From NCBI GenBank assembly GCA_014529385.2, contig CM043956.1, positions 59,219,120 to 59,283,119 of the forward strand: a DNA stretch of 64,000 bases, given 5' to 3'. Made by a program: the position numbers and the translations under genes. Of this stretch, positions 20,581 through 32,929 are shown in pieces; within the stretch, counting starts at the first letter, position 1, and each line of letters begins with the position of its first letter. This DNA is from Adiantum capillus-veneris. Taxonomy: Eukaryota; Streptophyta; Polypodiopsida; Polypodiales; Pteridaceae. Under the pieces are notes generated by a model. That model worked only from the letters and a program-made list of their open reading frames with translations. It made no database searches and was not told the origin of the DNA.

Positions 20581-21358
20581 GACAATTAATTAATTCTCCT
20601 AAATTATCATTGGACCCCTTGGGTGGCCAACCAATAGGCTTTAGGCACACCATGAGGGCAACATGAGGAGGAACTTGACAAGTGTCCCCTTTGCTTTCTT
20701 TGTACCAAGCATGACTTGTGTGTGTGTGTGGGTATTCTCTCTCATCCCCCCCTCTTGTAGGGCTTGCCCCCTCCTTGTAGGGATTGGATTTGAACTTTTG
20801 ACCCTCATGCATAGGTTCAGTTCCCACTACAAGATTGGCCCTTAAGCACTTGAAGCTTGGGCTGGGTTCGCACCTCAAGTATAGCCCTAGCATCTCAAGC
20901 ATGTCAAGCACCTCAAGCATCTCAATCATCAAGCATGTCAAGCACCTCAAGCATCTCGATCATCAAGCATGTCAAGCACCTCAAGCATCTCAATCATCAA
21001 GCACCTCAAGCATCTCAAGCACCTCAGTCATCAAGCACCTCAAGCACCTTAAGCTTGGGACGAGTTCCCACCTCAAGCACCTCAAGCTTAGGCCGAGTTC
21101 CCACCTCTAGCTCAGCCCTAGCTTAACGAATGTCAAAGGACTTTTACAAACTTTATTGAAGGTCTTCAATTAAGCTAACTCTAAGGTCTTGTGCTCCATT
21201 GGTTAGCCTTGCTCTTTGATATACCATCTCTCATTTGGGCCCCTTTACCATTGGCCCCGTGTTGAAATAGATCTATAAGCACCTTTATATCTTAACCCTT
21301 GCTCCGGTTTATTCCCCCACATTAAGTGATCATTTAATATGAGAAAATTATTGGGACA
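20581..21358 (-). repeat. C2 3' LTR, U3 part only
   Basis: From GACAATTAATTAATTCTCC to TTATTGGGACA it aligns with 27360-28060 of the C2 5' LTR (for example TCATTGGACCCCTTGGGTGG and GAACTTGACAAGTGTCCCC). It lacks the sense-distal half. The high end is TATTGGGACA next to a polypurine tract, instead of the TTTTATGACA end of the other copies. It also holds an AAGCATCTCAAGCACCTC mini-repeat (about 20885-21055) in several copies. The divergence from 26496-28075 is visibly higher than between the G1 or K2 LTR pairs. Confidence 0.7.
20885..21055. repeat. CAAGCACCTCAAGCATCTC mini-repeat inside LTR
   Basis: Imperfect direct repeats of 'TCAAGCACCTCAAGCATCTC' with ATCA spacers. Related but shorter runs occur at the same place in the other LTRs (13640-13710 and 27700-27760), so this is an internally variable LTR segment. 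Confidence 0.7.
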
Positions 21359-21717
21359 TTACCTCTCTCTTGAAATCATAGTCATCCTCGACTATGGGGT
21401 AGAAGAGATAAAGCCTTAGTAATTAGTCAATCTTACTTAGAGGGTAGAGGATCCCTTTTTACCCTATGACATCTTTTCAAAATGGATGACTAATCCATTT
21501 GTTGCTTGGGAGACATAGGTGCCGCAAGCATGTCTGCTCTTTAGTCCATTTCATTCTCCCAAAGTAGAGTGATAAATTCTACTTAGTGTTTGAGAGATGT
21601 TGTCATCACAAACATGATTCTAAGCATGCAGACTATTTAAATTTGTGTACAATTAAAAAGAGAACTAGTCTTATAAGACAAAAACATGTATGATTTAAAA
21701 GAAATTTGTACATTTGC

Positions 21718-21897
21718 TTACTCTAATGTAGAATTGTAAGCATTGACAAGGTTCATACTATCCTTAAGCTGTATTCCTTGCATCCATCTAGCATCTTCAA
21801 AAGGATAATTTATGAACTGAATAAGATACCGTAGGATAATCTTACCATGTCATAGTACCTTGTCTTCATGTCGAAGGATAGCTTCGGGTTGTAGCAT
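21718..21897 (-). pseudogene. C2 chromodomain
   Basis: In the frame that follows a shift at the 'DPHEV' end of the GPY region, the minus strand reads 'DQEEMLQPEAILRHEDKVL', an in-frame TGA, then 'HGKIILRYLIQFINYPFEDA' and 'RWMQGIQLKDSMNL'. The Q-P-E-A-I-L start, Y-L-I-Q-F-x-N-Y-P-x-E-D-A-R-W core and following helix are chromodomain features of plant chromoviruses. The family role is targeting integration to chromatin. Confidence 0.8.
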
Positions 21898-21910
21898 CTC
21901 TTCTTGGTCC

Positions 21911-23100
21911 TTAAACTTCATGAGGGTCTTCAATAATTGGTTCACTTGGTGGCTCTCCTTTGTAGGGCTTAAGTAGGCTTACATGAAAAGCATTGTGTAT
22001 GAGCCAATGGTTGGGCAATTTGAGTTGATAGGACATCTCATTGATAGGCTTCAAAATTTGGAAAGGGCCATAGTATCTTTTTGCTAGCTTACCATAATAA
22101 TTTTGATGGCCCGTAGGATTTTTTCCCGTGGTTTGCCTTAATCGAGCCTTAGGAAACTTAACCAAGACCCAATCATTTTCTTCAAATTCTAAGGCCCTTC
22201 TATGCTTGTTAGCAGTAGCTTTTTGCCTTTGTTGAGATATGGATATAGACTCCTTAATCCTTTGAAAAGATTCTTGTAGGTCACCGCTATACTAATCGAC
22301 AACGAAGATCTTCCCATGTACTTTGAGTAGCAAGGGACTTTTAGGTCTTCCCTCAATGATCTCAAAAGGTGCTTTTCCCGTAGAAGTATGTACAATATTG
22401 TTGTATGCATACTCTATAAGAGGTAAGTACTTTTCCCATTGTGAGCGTTGATCTACTTCGGTAACATAAGTCTTGAGTAGATCGAGTATCGTAAGATTGG
22501 CTATCTCAGTTTGGCCATCCGTTTGTGGGTGATAGGCCAAAGAGAAATTCAATCTTGTTTCTAGATTTTCAAAGAGACCTTTTGAGAAATTACTGGTCAT
22601 TCGAGGATCTCTATCTGACACAATGGATGTGGGTAATCCATGGTGTTTTAAAATCTTAGATATGAAGAGAGTTACCATTTGGTGTGCCTTAATAGTCTTT
22701 TTGACAGGAATAAAGTGTGCTTGCTTGCTAAACCTGTCAACTATTGTCCATATTCCCGTATTCCAATGGATAGACTTGGGCAATTTAAAGAAGAAATCCA
22801 TGGATATACTCTCTCATGGTGAATTTGGGATAGGCAATGGCTAGAGTAATCCAGGTTGCTTCCCTCTATCATATTTGGTATTTTGGCATACCATGCATTT
22901 TGAAATATACTCTTGTATGTACACTTTCATTGTAGGCCAATAGAAATACGTCTCTACTCCTCAAAGAGTAGGTTGAATACCTCTATGACCCGCATAGGGA
23001 GGTGGATGGGATTCATACATAACTTTCTCACGAAGGGAATGGGTAACACATAGCCTATTTCCGTGGAGAAGATAACCATCCTTCAAGGTGAATGGTTCCT
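21911..23100 (-). pseudogene. C2 integrase
   Basis: The core (22801-22292) contains 'MDFFFKLPKSIHWN', 'IVDRFSKQAHFIPVKKT', 'STSIV'-type strand with 'SDRDPRMTSNFSKGLFENL', and 'YHPQTDGQTEIANLTI', giving the D, D and E residues. The post-core region (22165-21911) contains '[20 protein letters not shown]' and '[17 protein letters not shown]', the GPY/F module. The zinc-binding part lies in 22860-23100 in broken frames. It leads directly into the chromodomain. Confidence 0.85.
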
Positions 23101-23122
23101 CTTTCTTCCCCAAAGCAAGGGC

Positions 23123-23963
23123 TCACATTATGTCTCTAAAATCAGGGTTAGTAGTAGCATACTCATCTATCATAGAGGATAGATCATTGTGAGTTGCTAT
23201 AGACACCACATTAACTTTTGGTCGTTGTGAAAATGCATCAGCCACTTGATTGTTCTTACAAGCAATGTGAGCAATATGGAAATTAAATTGCGAAAGAAAA
23301 TTTTCCCACCTCATTTGTTTGTTGGAAAGCTTGGTTTGCGTCATAAAATACTTAAGACTTTGGTGGTCGGTTCATAGGATAAATGGAGTCCCCAATAGGT
23401 AGTGCTTCCACATGTCTAGGGCATGTAGAACAACTAAAAGCTCTTTTTCATAAATGCTCAAGACTCGTCATCCATATTGAGCCTTTGGCTCTCATATGCT
23501 ATGGCATGCCCTTCTTGAAGCAAAACTGCTCCAAGGCAATCACCACAAGCATCACATTGGACCTCAAATGGCTTTGAGAGACTCCAATGAATTTGCGATA
23601 AGGTCTAAAAATTTTCTCCATTAAACGATTGAACGTAGCTGGTGCATTAGTCAAGCCAAAAGGCATGAGTAGATATTCATAAAGACCAAACATTGTGCAA
23701 AATGTGTTATTTAGGATATCTTCATCCACTATCCTTATTTGATGATAGCCACTTTTAAGGTCAATCATACTGAAGTAGGTAGAGCCTTGTAGCTTATCAA
23801 ACAGATCTTCTACCCGAGGCACGAGAAATCTTTTTTTGATAGTGATATGGTTTAGTGCTCGATAGTCCAAACACATACGGTATGTACCATCTTTCTTTTG
23901 CACTAAAAGGACTCGAGAACAAAGGGGAGAGGAACTAGACCTCACCATCCCTTTGTCTACCAA
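23123..23963 (-). pseudogene. C2 RT and RNase H with internal deletion of the catalytic core
   Basis: RT starts in 23963-23499 with 'VLLVQKKDGTYRMCLDYRAL', 'YFSMIDLKSGYHQIRI' and 'LMPFGLTNAPATFNRLM'. After 'EKIFRPYRKF' it jumps to RNase H sequence, best read in another frame as 'FEVQCDACGDCLGAVLLQEG'. The segment with the YxDD motif and the rest of the palm and thumb is missing (an estimated 0.4 kb). RNase H ends in 23344-23123 with 'NNQVADAFSQRP'. Without YxDD this copy cannot supply RT. Confidence 0.85.
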
Positions 23964-23971
23964 GTACTGTA

Positions 23972-24800
23972 CTAGTGCCTCATGATCTCCTCTTGTTGAG
24001 CTTGTGAGACTCGAGAAGGAGGCTTGTTAGGCGGTGAGCTTCCTAGAAGGAGCTCAATGCGATGGTCATCATCCCCTGGTTTTGGAGGTAAGTCCATAGG
24101 GATATCATCGATGAACACATCTTGGAATCCTTTGAGAAATTTAGACAAGTCTAACTCTTCTTGATTCCTACCATTTACATTTGATGAAACATTAGGATCT
24201 TTTAGAGACTCTTTGACAAAAATAATGTACGCAAAAATTGAGCTCTTCATTGACTTATCAAAAGCAAGAGGATTTACACGTGGAATAGTGCGACCATGCT
24301 CACTAGCATCTATATACATGTTCTTTCTCCTATAGGTGAAATAGATTTTCCTTTTAGGGAAATTCATATTGGTAGCCATGCAATCAAACCATGGCACCCC
24401 TAGGATAGCATCCTCATGTTGGAGAGGAGAGATGAAGAATTTTTCTTTGTCGACATAGCTTTGGACATGAAGCCTCAACTTTCCAATCAAGGGAGTAACG
24501 GAGGATTGCTGTCCCTTGAAAGCTGTGTCAGCCATTACCATATCTCCCATCTTGAAAGGTTGAATGCCCAACTTGGTGGCCAACTCCATTGATATGAAGT
24601 TGTGAGTAGAGCCAGGGTCAAACAAGATGAAGGCATTATGCTCTCTTACCTTTTCCCAAGCATAGGAAAGTGATGATCCTTTGCAATAAACATCCTCTTT
24701 TGGAGCTTCAATGGTGGAAGCCCTAGGTGTCTCATTGTGAGCATTCCTTTTGGGGAAAGAATGATAGCTATGTCCTTGCTCCCCACACTTGGACACTTAT
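23972..24800 (-). pseudogene. C2 protease and RT leader
   Basis: 24796-23972 begins at a degenerate zinc knuckle ('KCGEQGHSYHSF', last Cys replaced by Phe). It continues to the protease core 'AFILFDPGSTHNFISMELAT' (D-P-G-S instead of the usual D-S/T-G-S/A), with 'LGVPWF' downstream and the 'DLSKFLKGFQDVF' RT leader. The frame is open through about 274 codons. It sits between gag and RT in sense order. Confidence 0.8.
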
Positions 24801-26123
24801 GGTTCTTGAAAAAAGCTTCAAGCTCTTTAGGAGAGAGTTTGTTTTTGCCTTTGTAAACTTACTTCTCCTTGGACCGATTATTGTTGTGGTTGTTGGAAGT
24901 TCCTTGGGAAGAATTTTGAACATTGTTTTTCCCCTTTGCATCATTTTTGTCTTTGTTTTCCATGGGCTTGACATTCCGTCTAGCCCCTTGATGGAAATTG
25001 ATGCCTAAAGCGACCATGGTGTGATGGATTACTTCGTTAATAATACCAGGCCATTGAGAGTTGATGTATTTGGCCATCTCTTTAGGTAATCCCGCACAAA
25101 ATTGTTGCCTTTGCTTGGCAAAGTCTATCTTTGAAAGACAGTAGCCTTGAGATCTAAATCCTGAAACTTGTCTACATACTTGTGGATAGACTCATGAGAA
25201 AGAAGCTTCAAGCTGCACCATTTGGTAAGAACTTTGTCCTTTGCATCGCTTGCAACAAGGAGTTGCTTCATATGGAAACTCGTAATGTTTTCCACATCTT
25301 TGGGGCTTCATCGTTGCCATGAAGGCTAGCCCACCATTGTCGAGCTGATTTTTGAAAGTGCATAGCTACATGGTGTATTTGGAGGACTCTATGAAGCCCT
25401 CATCTCCAAAGGCCGCATCAAATTGCTGGATGAAGGACAAGACTTTGTCGGTAGCACCAAAGGTGCTATCATAGGTGAGAAAAGAGATACTCTTTCCTCC
25501 CTCCTTGAAATTCTTTAGCTTTTTTGACCTTCACATGCAATGAATGATTTGTGGTGTCCTCCCCTCTTGTATTCGCTAGGAGAATAGCCATAGCTTTCAT
25601 AGGAAGAGGCGGAAGGTGAAGAAGAAGGAGAAGAGGGTGACCTCTTCCTACACCTTTTCTTCCTTTGTTTCACCTCTTCTCTTTTGGAATGACAAGGAGA
25701 GGGACTGTGTGTTGATATTTTCCTCTTGAGAGGAGTGGGCGATTGTCTAGACCGTCGTCTTTGTGGAGCCACATCTTCAGAGGAACTTAATGTTTCATTG
25801 ATTTCTTACTCTTTGGGTTCCTCCTCTCAAATGGGAGAGAGTCTTCTTTTGGGGGTCTCTTCAAGAGGCCTCCTAAGCTCTCTCCCCTCTTGGAGAGGAA
25901 GGGAAATCCCATAAGCACGAAGTCGTTGAGTAACTTCGGCTTGCAAAGGAGGGTTGACCATAGCTTGCTGCAACCTAGTGACGAGATAATTCACAAACAT
26001 GGGGGCATCATCATTAGCACCTGCATGTGCAAAATCAAAGATATCAATGTTCATTCTACTCTCTTGATTATTGTTAGCCATGTTAACAAAATTTTTGTGT
26101 GTACTTAGTGTATGCTTTGGCAA
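24801..26123 (-). pseudogene. C2 gag
   Basis: The N-terminus (26123-25827) contains 'NNQESRMNIDIFDFAHAGAN' and 'LQAEVTQRLRAYGISLPLQE', matching C1 gag. The Ser/Arg/Lys-rich part is in 25772-25515 ('PTPLKRKISTHSPSPCHSKR'). The capsid-type region (about 25500-25080) reads only in broken frames, and the basic tail is in 25077-24768. Stops near 25805 and 25510 disrupt it. The start ATG at 26123 is shared in position with C1. Confidence 0.7.
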
Positions 26124-26482
26124 TTAAAAACCTTAGTTGCCACTCCTCTTAGCCTTTGAATATTGGCTCTTAAGTTTCTACACCCATGGATTGAAGTGGT
26201 TAATTATAGAGAGTAGTGGAGTAGGTCTAACATAGTAGAGTTGTGGAGGGATGGCTCCTTTCGGACTTCTTATGGCTCAATAATGGTAAAACCATAGGCA
26301 AGTCTAAAAAGACTCCATTATTAAGTCCAAAGCTCCCGAGGTGTGCACCATATCTCACATAGTGGGCTCAACAAAACCGATAATAGATCCAAGTTCCACT
26401 TACCCTAATATAATTAACAACATCAACCATTTATAGGCTACTTAAGGACCTCTCTTCTTAAGCAAGAAAAGAAAAACCAAGT

Positions 26483-26494
26483 GCTCTGATACCA
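26483..26494 (-). other. C2 primer-binding site (initiator-Met tRNA type)
   Basis: The minus strand reads TGGTATCAGAGC immediately inside the LTR, identical to C1. Confidence 0.87.
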
Positions 26495-26495
26495 A

Positions 26496-27521
26496 TGTAA
26501 TGGAATTGGCCTATTAACTTGAGAGTAGCGGAAATTAATCAGAGTACTTTTGAGAAATTAGTTTGTGAGCATAGCGGGTGAACATAATTGAAGATAACAA
26601 CATTGGCATAGCAATTAGTTAACTTGGCATACTTTTGCAAGAGAGAGAATTTAGAGAACATGACAACAGTTGAGGACCATATTTATGTGGAGCCGGTCCC
26701 CCCTCCAATAGGCATTTTTATTAGGATTTCTCCCATTAAGAGAGACTTGTTACAAGACAATCTTTGTGTTCCTTGTGACCTAGGTGATGCAATGAAGATG
26801 GAAAGCTTCATGCATCACAAGCATAACATAAACTTGAAGAAATCTTTAACTATCCCAAGCCTCAGTCCCAAGACCTCAAACACCTTCGAGGTGGAGAGAG
26901 CTAGTAGGGAATGAGGGTAGGGAAGAGGAAGAAGAAACATTTCATAGGAGAAAAAATTAGTTCCTCACTTATCATAACTCTTCTTGCTAGCATACATAAT
27001 AGCATAATAATGAAGAAGAAGAAGATGGCAAGCTTAAGCATTAAAGCATGGCTCTTGGTTGGATTTGCACTCCATAGCCAAGAGTGTTGGTGTAGGCTCT
27101 CAACCTCTACTTGCTTGGAGAAGGAGAGGGAGCTCTTGCACTTTTCATAGCATACAATGAGAGTGTGTGTGGGTGAGTATACCCCCTAAGAAACCCCCTA
27201 GATTGCTTGGGTCGACCCCCCTTGTAGCTCATGCTTGAAGCTCATTGGACCCCTCCAGGGCTAGCCAATCACAAGCAGGAGTCATTGCAAGCAACAAGGG
27301 TAGCCTTGGGACAAGTTTCCCCCTTTTTCCTTTGAGAGAGAGGACTTGATAAATGCAAAGACAATTAATTACTTCTCCTAAATTATCATTGGACCCCTTG
27401 GGTGGCCTACCAATAGGCTTCAGGCACACCATGAGGGCAACATGAGGAGGAACTTGACAAGTGTCCCCTTTGCTTTCTTTGTACAAGCATGACTTGTGTG
27501 TGTGCGTGGGTATTCTCTCTC

Positions 27522-27557
<36 letters not shown>

Positions 27558-28075
27558 CCCTTGTAGGGCTCACCCCTCCTTGTAGGGATTGGATTTGACC
27601 TTTTGACACCTCAAGCCCCTCATGCATATGTTTAGTTCCCACCACAAGCTTGGCCCATAAGCAATTCAAGCTTGGACTCGGTTCTCACCTCAAGTACAAC
27701 CCTAGCATCTGAAGCACCTCAAGCATCTCAACCACCTCAGTCATCAAGCAACTGAAGCACCTCAATCACCTTAATCTTGGGCCGGGTTCCCACCTCTAGC
27801 TCAGCCCTAGCTTACCTAAGGTCAAAGAACTTTTACACAGTTTATTGGAGGTCTTCAATGAAGCTAACCCTAAGGTCTTATGCTCCAATGGTTAGCCTTG
27901 GTCATTGATAGACCATCTCTCATTTGGGAACCTTTACCATTGGCCCCATGTTGAAATAGATCTATAAGCACATGTCTATATCCTATCCCTTGTTCCCGTT
28001 TATTCTCCCACATTTAAGTGATCACTTTAATATGAGAAAATCATTTGGGTTGGTTAGATATTAGATTTTATGACA
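26496..28075 (-). repeat. C2 5' LTR (1,580 bp)
   Basis: The low end TGTAATGG abuts the primer site and the high end is TTTTATGACA. It aligns along its length with C1 LTR 12463-14015. It carries a 34-bp C run at 27523-27556, absent from C1. Confidence 0.85.
27523..27556. repeat. Poly-C run
   Basis: 34 consecutive C residues inside the LTR, at a place where the other copies have only a few. Length may be affected by sequencing or assembly. Confidence 0.9.
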
Positions 28076-28651
28076 CATGGGAGATAGTCCTTACATACTC
28101 TCAAGCCCCATATTTCTGGGGCATTGTAGTGGTTAATGAAAGATTGCTATTTTCTAGTATTCACTATTCTCCCCTCTCCCTCTCTTTGTTAACTCTACCT
28201 ACATCGTGCTCTTGGTGATGATGAAACACTAGGAGTGAAGATCTCCTAGGTGACTTGGACAACATAAATATTGAGGTGAGCCTCTCTAGAGATCACTTCC
28301 TCCTTCATGCTTTCACTAAGTCTATGTTTTTCATTCTATGTTTTCTTCAAGTAAGGACGAGTGCTACATGCCATGAGTGAGGGCTCAAAGAAGAAGGTGG
28401 ACTTGAGTAGCCCAAGAATGGGGACTTGTGCATATAATGGCTTAGACCTATAAACCAAAACTCATTTTTTCCTTTTAGAAATAAAAACTAATCCCATATG
28501 GGTTGCATCTATATTCTATAATCTCGAATATCTCTTTTATATTTATTCTTTGTGAGTGACATTGATCATAAATAGAGAGTTTGTTGAGGCCTGCAAAATG
28601 CATAAAGGATTAATGTGTATCTATGTTTTTTGTATTGGATGCAAGTGTTGA
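28076..28651. other. Non-coding stretch, nothing recognised
   Basis: Flank of C2. It contains a GGTGACTTGGACAACATAAATA segment and AT-rich sequence but no ORF or known element that I can support. Confidence 0.3.
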
Positions 28652-28675
28652 TTCTCTCTCTCTCTCTCTCTCTCA

Positions 28676-28758
<83 letters not shown>
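28652..28758. repeat. (TC)n-(CA)n compound microsatellite
   Basis: About 20 bp of TC followed by about 85 bp of AC/CA. Confidence 0.97.
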
Positions 28759-28761
<3 letters not shown>

Positions 28762-30280
28762 GATGCTATCCAAAATAAGATCAAAGATCTTCAACTATAA
28801 AGCAACTTTTATTTAAAAGAATTGTTCATTACTCTTGTACTAAATTTGAAGAAGCATTTGGATTTTAGTACAAGCCACTTCATGGCCTTTTGTCAATTGT
28901 TATTTGCAATAGTTTTTCTATTTAATTGCGGGTATTTTAGTTACTATTAAACATGGATACACACACACACACAAAAAAAACATTCCTAAAAACATGAATT
29001 TTGTTTATTTAGTGTTTATTATATCTTATTATTTGTTAATTATGTGATAAATAGTTTTTTAATTGATTTGTTATTTGTTCTTTTTTATTAGATTTCTTAA
29101 GGATAAATTAAATGGATTGTTTTTTATAATTAGGTTTTTCTTGAAAGTTAGCTTCTTATTTAAGTTTTTTCTGTTAATTAGTTTACTTATTAATTAAAGT
29201 GGTCAATTTACTTTTTGGTGCGTGGAATAGTTAGTTAATTAAGGGTAGTCTAAAGTTTGCTTAGGGTAAAAATTTAGTTTAGGGTGGGTCCTTTTAGCCT
29301 TAGCTTATGGCTCATTTAGAATTAGTTTATGGTAAGTGGTGACTTTGTTTAAAATTATTTTAGGGTTGAACAACAACCCACCAGGAAGAAACAACACTAG
29401 AAAGCAACAATCGAGGGGGTTAAGGTTATGCATGAATTTGGTTCTCACTATCTAGATTCTTGAGCTAGGTCGTATTTCAAGGGGCACGGGGGCCATAGGG
29501 GCTGCGGTTTGGCTCCCCTGTCCAAGCCCGTGTGGGACGAGGTTTTACATATGCCTGCTCAATTGGTTGTTTTGTGGTTTGAAGGATCTGCATTTTTTTT
29601 GTTGGTGTTTGAGGATGTCAGGTTAGAAGAGAAAGGGAGAAGGAGAGAGAGAGGGTAGAGAGAGAAAGAGGGAGTAATTTATCTACCACTCACAATTGTG
29701 AGTTTTGCAAGAAAAGGAATTATTTTAGGGATTAATCTTATTTGGGTTTGTAAATCGTATGTTGTGCTTAATACAATCCACTCATAAATCATGAGTTTTG
29801 ACAAAAATAAAAAAAGAACTACACTTACGTGTATGTTCCTAGTCTTGAAAGTTTGTTGTCATTTGAATGCGGCCTCCTTGTCCTAAGTAGCAATAGTGCT
29901 CAAACTCCACTTGATAGTGTTTTCTTTAGCACTCTAGTCCACCCTCACTCCCATCTTTTCCACCACTTATTCCACTCACATCCATGATTTGATAAGTCTT
30001 TATCTCACCCCACCTTTCTTCCCTAAAGACATGATTACTACATTTTCTCCTTTGTCATTGGATCTCCCCTTTCCTCATCCTCCGCCTTTCTCCCTCATGT
30101 AGTTGGTCCAACTTCCCCTTCCATGTCTGACTTGTTGGCCCTAATCCCTAATTGCATCTATTTAGTCCCTTATTTTATCTTCTCGTTCTCTTTCTTTAGT
30201 AGGTAGTCTCATTCAAGCTCCTTTGCTTCCCCTTTGCTTAAAAGCCTTAAGTCTTTCATGCTTGCTATGTCTAAAGAAGG

Positions 30281-30282
<2 letters not shown>
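28759..30282. other. Non-coding stretch, nothing recognised
   Basis: AT-rich DNA with TTAGTTTAGGG-like words (about 29210-29370). A GC-richer patch lies at 29470-29560. No ORF with recognisable similarity. Confidence 0.3.

Positions 30283-30373
<91 letters not shown>
30283..30373. repeat. (CA)n microsatellite
   Basis: About 90 bp of pure CA repeat. Confidence 0.97.
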
Positions 30374-30375
<2 letters not shown>

Positions 30376-32900
30376 TAGATCTAGATTCAAGCCTTCTTGT
30401 GCTTCTTCTGTTCTCTACCTCTTTTAAAAGTAGTGCCAAAATTTATAACCATCTTGCAAAGTCACCATCTACAAAAGTGCCAAAGACACCATGTAATTAC
30501 ACGGGTGCTCTATTTACCTACATATGTGTTTCTATGCTTTTCCATCCACCTTTTCTTTAAATAGACTCAACAATCCAATTTCTTGATATGTCCCTTTTGC
30601 CTATCAATCTATCCATTATTATTCCTCTCTCCTATCTACCTAACTTTGATTTTGCCTATTGGCTATAAAACCATCTATCAATACATTTTTCCATCTTTTT
30701 CATGTAAATGCATGTATATGTATATTGTGTTTATGCTTATATTTCATAAATATAATAGCATTCACATAATTTTCAATGTCATGTGTTACTATGTATGTGC
30801 ACTCACAAATCCTTTTTTAGGAACATCCCTTATCTACATCTTAGTCTATGTACATAGAATTATTGATTTCTCTAGATTTAACTCTACATTGCCACTATTT
30901 AGCTATTGTATGTTAATCAAGAAGATATATTCTATGCTTTTCACAATATTAGATTCTTAAGCGAGAGTGTGTCTTGATATTTTGAGGTGTACTATCCACT
31001 TTCTACGGAAAATTTTAGTGGTAAGCATATATGTGAAGGGACTTGTTTGATTCTCTTTAATTAATAATAAGGGTGGACTTGCTTCAGAGAACCATGGCCA
31101 TGACATTGGTTTAACACTATCAAATGCTTGTCAAGAGATATGGTAACCATAGTGGGCAAGGAGAGCTTGTCATTCTTTGCTAATCCTCTTCACTATCATC
31201 AACATTGACATGTGAACAAGATTATCATCCTCTCTCCACCAATATTTCCAAGCTTAAGTTTCAAGAATAGGAATGGAATCATGGAGATGGAGTCAATCTA
31301 ACTGCCATTTACGTAGTTGGATAGAATTATTACCTTATTTGTTCATGGATAATGACAACTATACCATATGTGGGATAGTTAATAGCTTGAGAGATATTAT
31401 GTGCGCGCATTGCAACAAAATTATAAAGTCAAATATAAACCATGCATCCATGGTGAATTATGATTGTATTTGAGATAGTTAATGCTTGCCATGTTCAATG
31501 TTTTCATGCATGTCTTGGATTCATATACAAATGCATGTCCCTATAGTTCATATCGAGCATAGAACACCATTTTAGATGAATTGAGAAAATCTTGTTTCCC
31601 AAATGCTAAATTGGTGTGTTGGGATTGTGCTATTCTACTATTTTTAAGCCGAATTTTCCCTTAATTTAGATAAGATTTCATGATTCCAGCACCCAAATTT
31701 GATTTTTCTATATTAATTTTTATAAGAAAACTTTTGATATAGATGTTTGCAAAAGGATTCGTATCAAAGAAATTCTTTAAAACATCGATCAAAGCTCATA
31801 AAGATGGATGGTAAAAAAGATAATGTGTCAAAACACACAAACGATGTGGCTACTAAGCAACATATATATTAATTGTGCCAACCAAAAATATAATATCTAG
31901 ACACAAAAATCACCAACAACTATTATGATAAAATTGGTCAAGTTAATCTCAAGTATGAGAAAAAATATAGTCCCAATTTTAAAACACTATGAAGTTTTAG
32001 CTACATTATAGTATGTACAACACCCAAATTAACATTTGATAACAAAAAACCTACAGAATATTGTGGATTAGCCTATGGCCCTAAGACCATAACTACTTGT
32101 GTATGGCATACTGTTAAAGATTATATGTTTGTGCAAAAGAATCTATATTAACATGCCACATTTTCATCAATACATGTTTTAAAACTTCAATAAAGCTTCT
32201 AGACATGGTCCCTCAAAACTTCCATACATGATTTAAAACTTTAATAAAGCTTCTAAAGGTGGTCTCTCAAAAAAGGAGGTGCTAAAAAACACCATTAATA
32301 TGACTAATTAGTAGCATATGAATTGATTACACCAAATCAGTATGGGTTGTATACAAAGATTACCAACAACTCATTTTATAAAACTTTTGGTCTTTATCTC
32401 ATATACAACAAAGTACTAAGTGCAAGGAGTATAGTATCATCAAGATAGAGGGTGTTCAACAAACACCCTCTTTGTAGCACTATCAATTGTCTTTTGGTAA
32501 GTTTCACCACCTCAAAAAAGGAAAGTACTAAGAAGAAAATGATAGGAGCATCAAGAAATTATATTTGCAGTGCTACTTAAGTGAGAGGTGTCTCCTCACA
32601 TAGGATTCACTTCATAAATCCAAAATTTAATGATTTTTGGAAGCTATTTTGTAATTGGGATTTTTATTTTTTCTTAAAAGAAGTTAGTAGTAGTAGCTGA
32701 TCAACTCATTGTTCCACTTTGAATGAGATACTTGATGTAACTTGAGAAGAAACTCTTCTAATTTATAATATTATAATATCAAACCATTTTTCAAAATACC
32801 CCCTTGAATGACAACAAAAAATCAATTCAATAGTTTCATTCTAACACACAACAAATCAAAATGTGTTTAACAAACAATAGAGCACAATATACATGTAAGA
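30374..32900. other. Non-coding stretch, nothing recognised
   Basis: AT-rich. The open frame at 30583-30960 (125 codons) is hydrophobic and low in complexity and I do not support it as a gene. 32180-32270 has a local duplication around 'TTAATAAAGCTTCTA'. Confidence 0.3.
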
Positions 32901-32929
32901 CTTAGTGCCTTTGAGGTCATAGGATACCT

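Larger units (their letters stand above)
21359..26495 (-). mobile_element. Internal region of chromovirus C2
   Basis: Minus-strand Ty3/gypsy element between a 5' LTR at 26496-28075 and a truncated 3' LTR at 20581-21358. It contains, in sense order, primer site, gag, protease, RT, RNase H, integrase and a chromodomain, then a polypurine tract (AAGAGAGAGG, plus-strand 21362-21371). The chromodomain after integrase defines a chromovirus. Multiple frame breaks and an RT deletion make it non-functional. Confidence 0.88.

Noticed and set aside
20815-20835. CACTACAAGATT as a third CACTA terminus
   Set aside because: It is a normal part of the C2-type LTR (the other copy reads CACCACAAGCTT) and lacks subterminal repeats.
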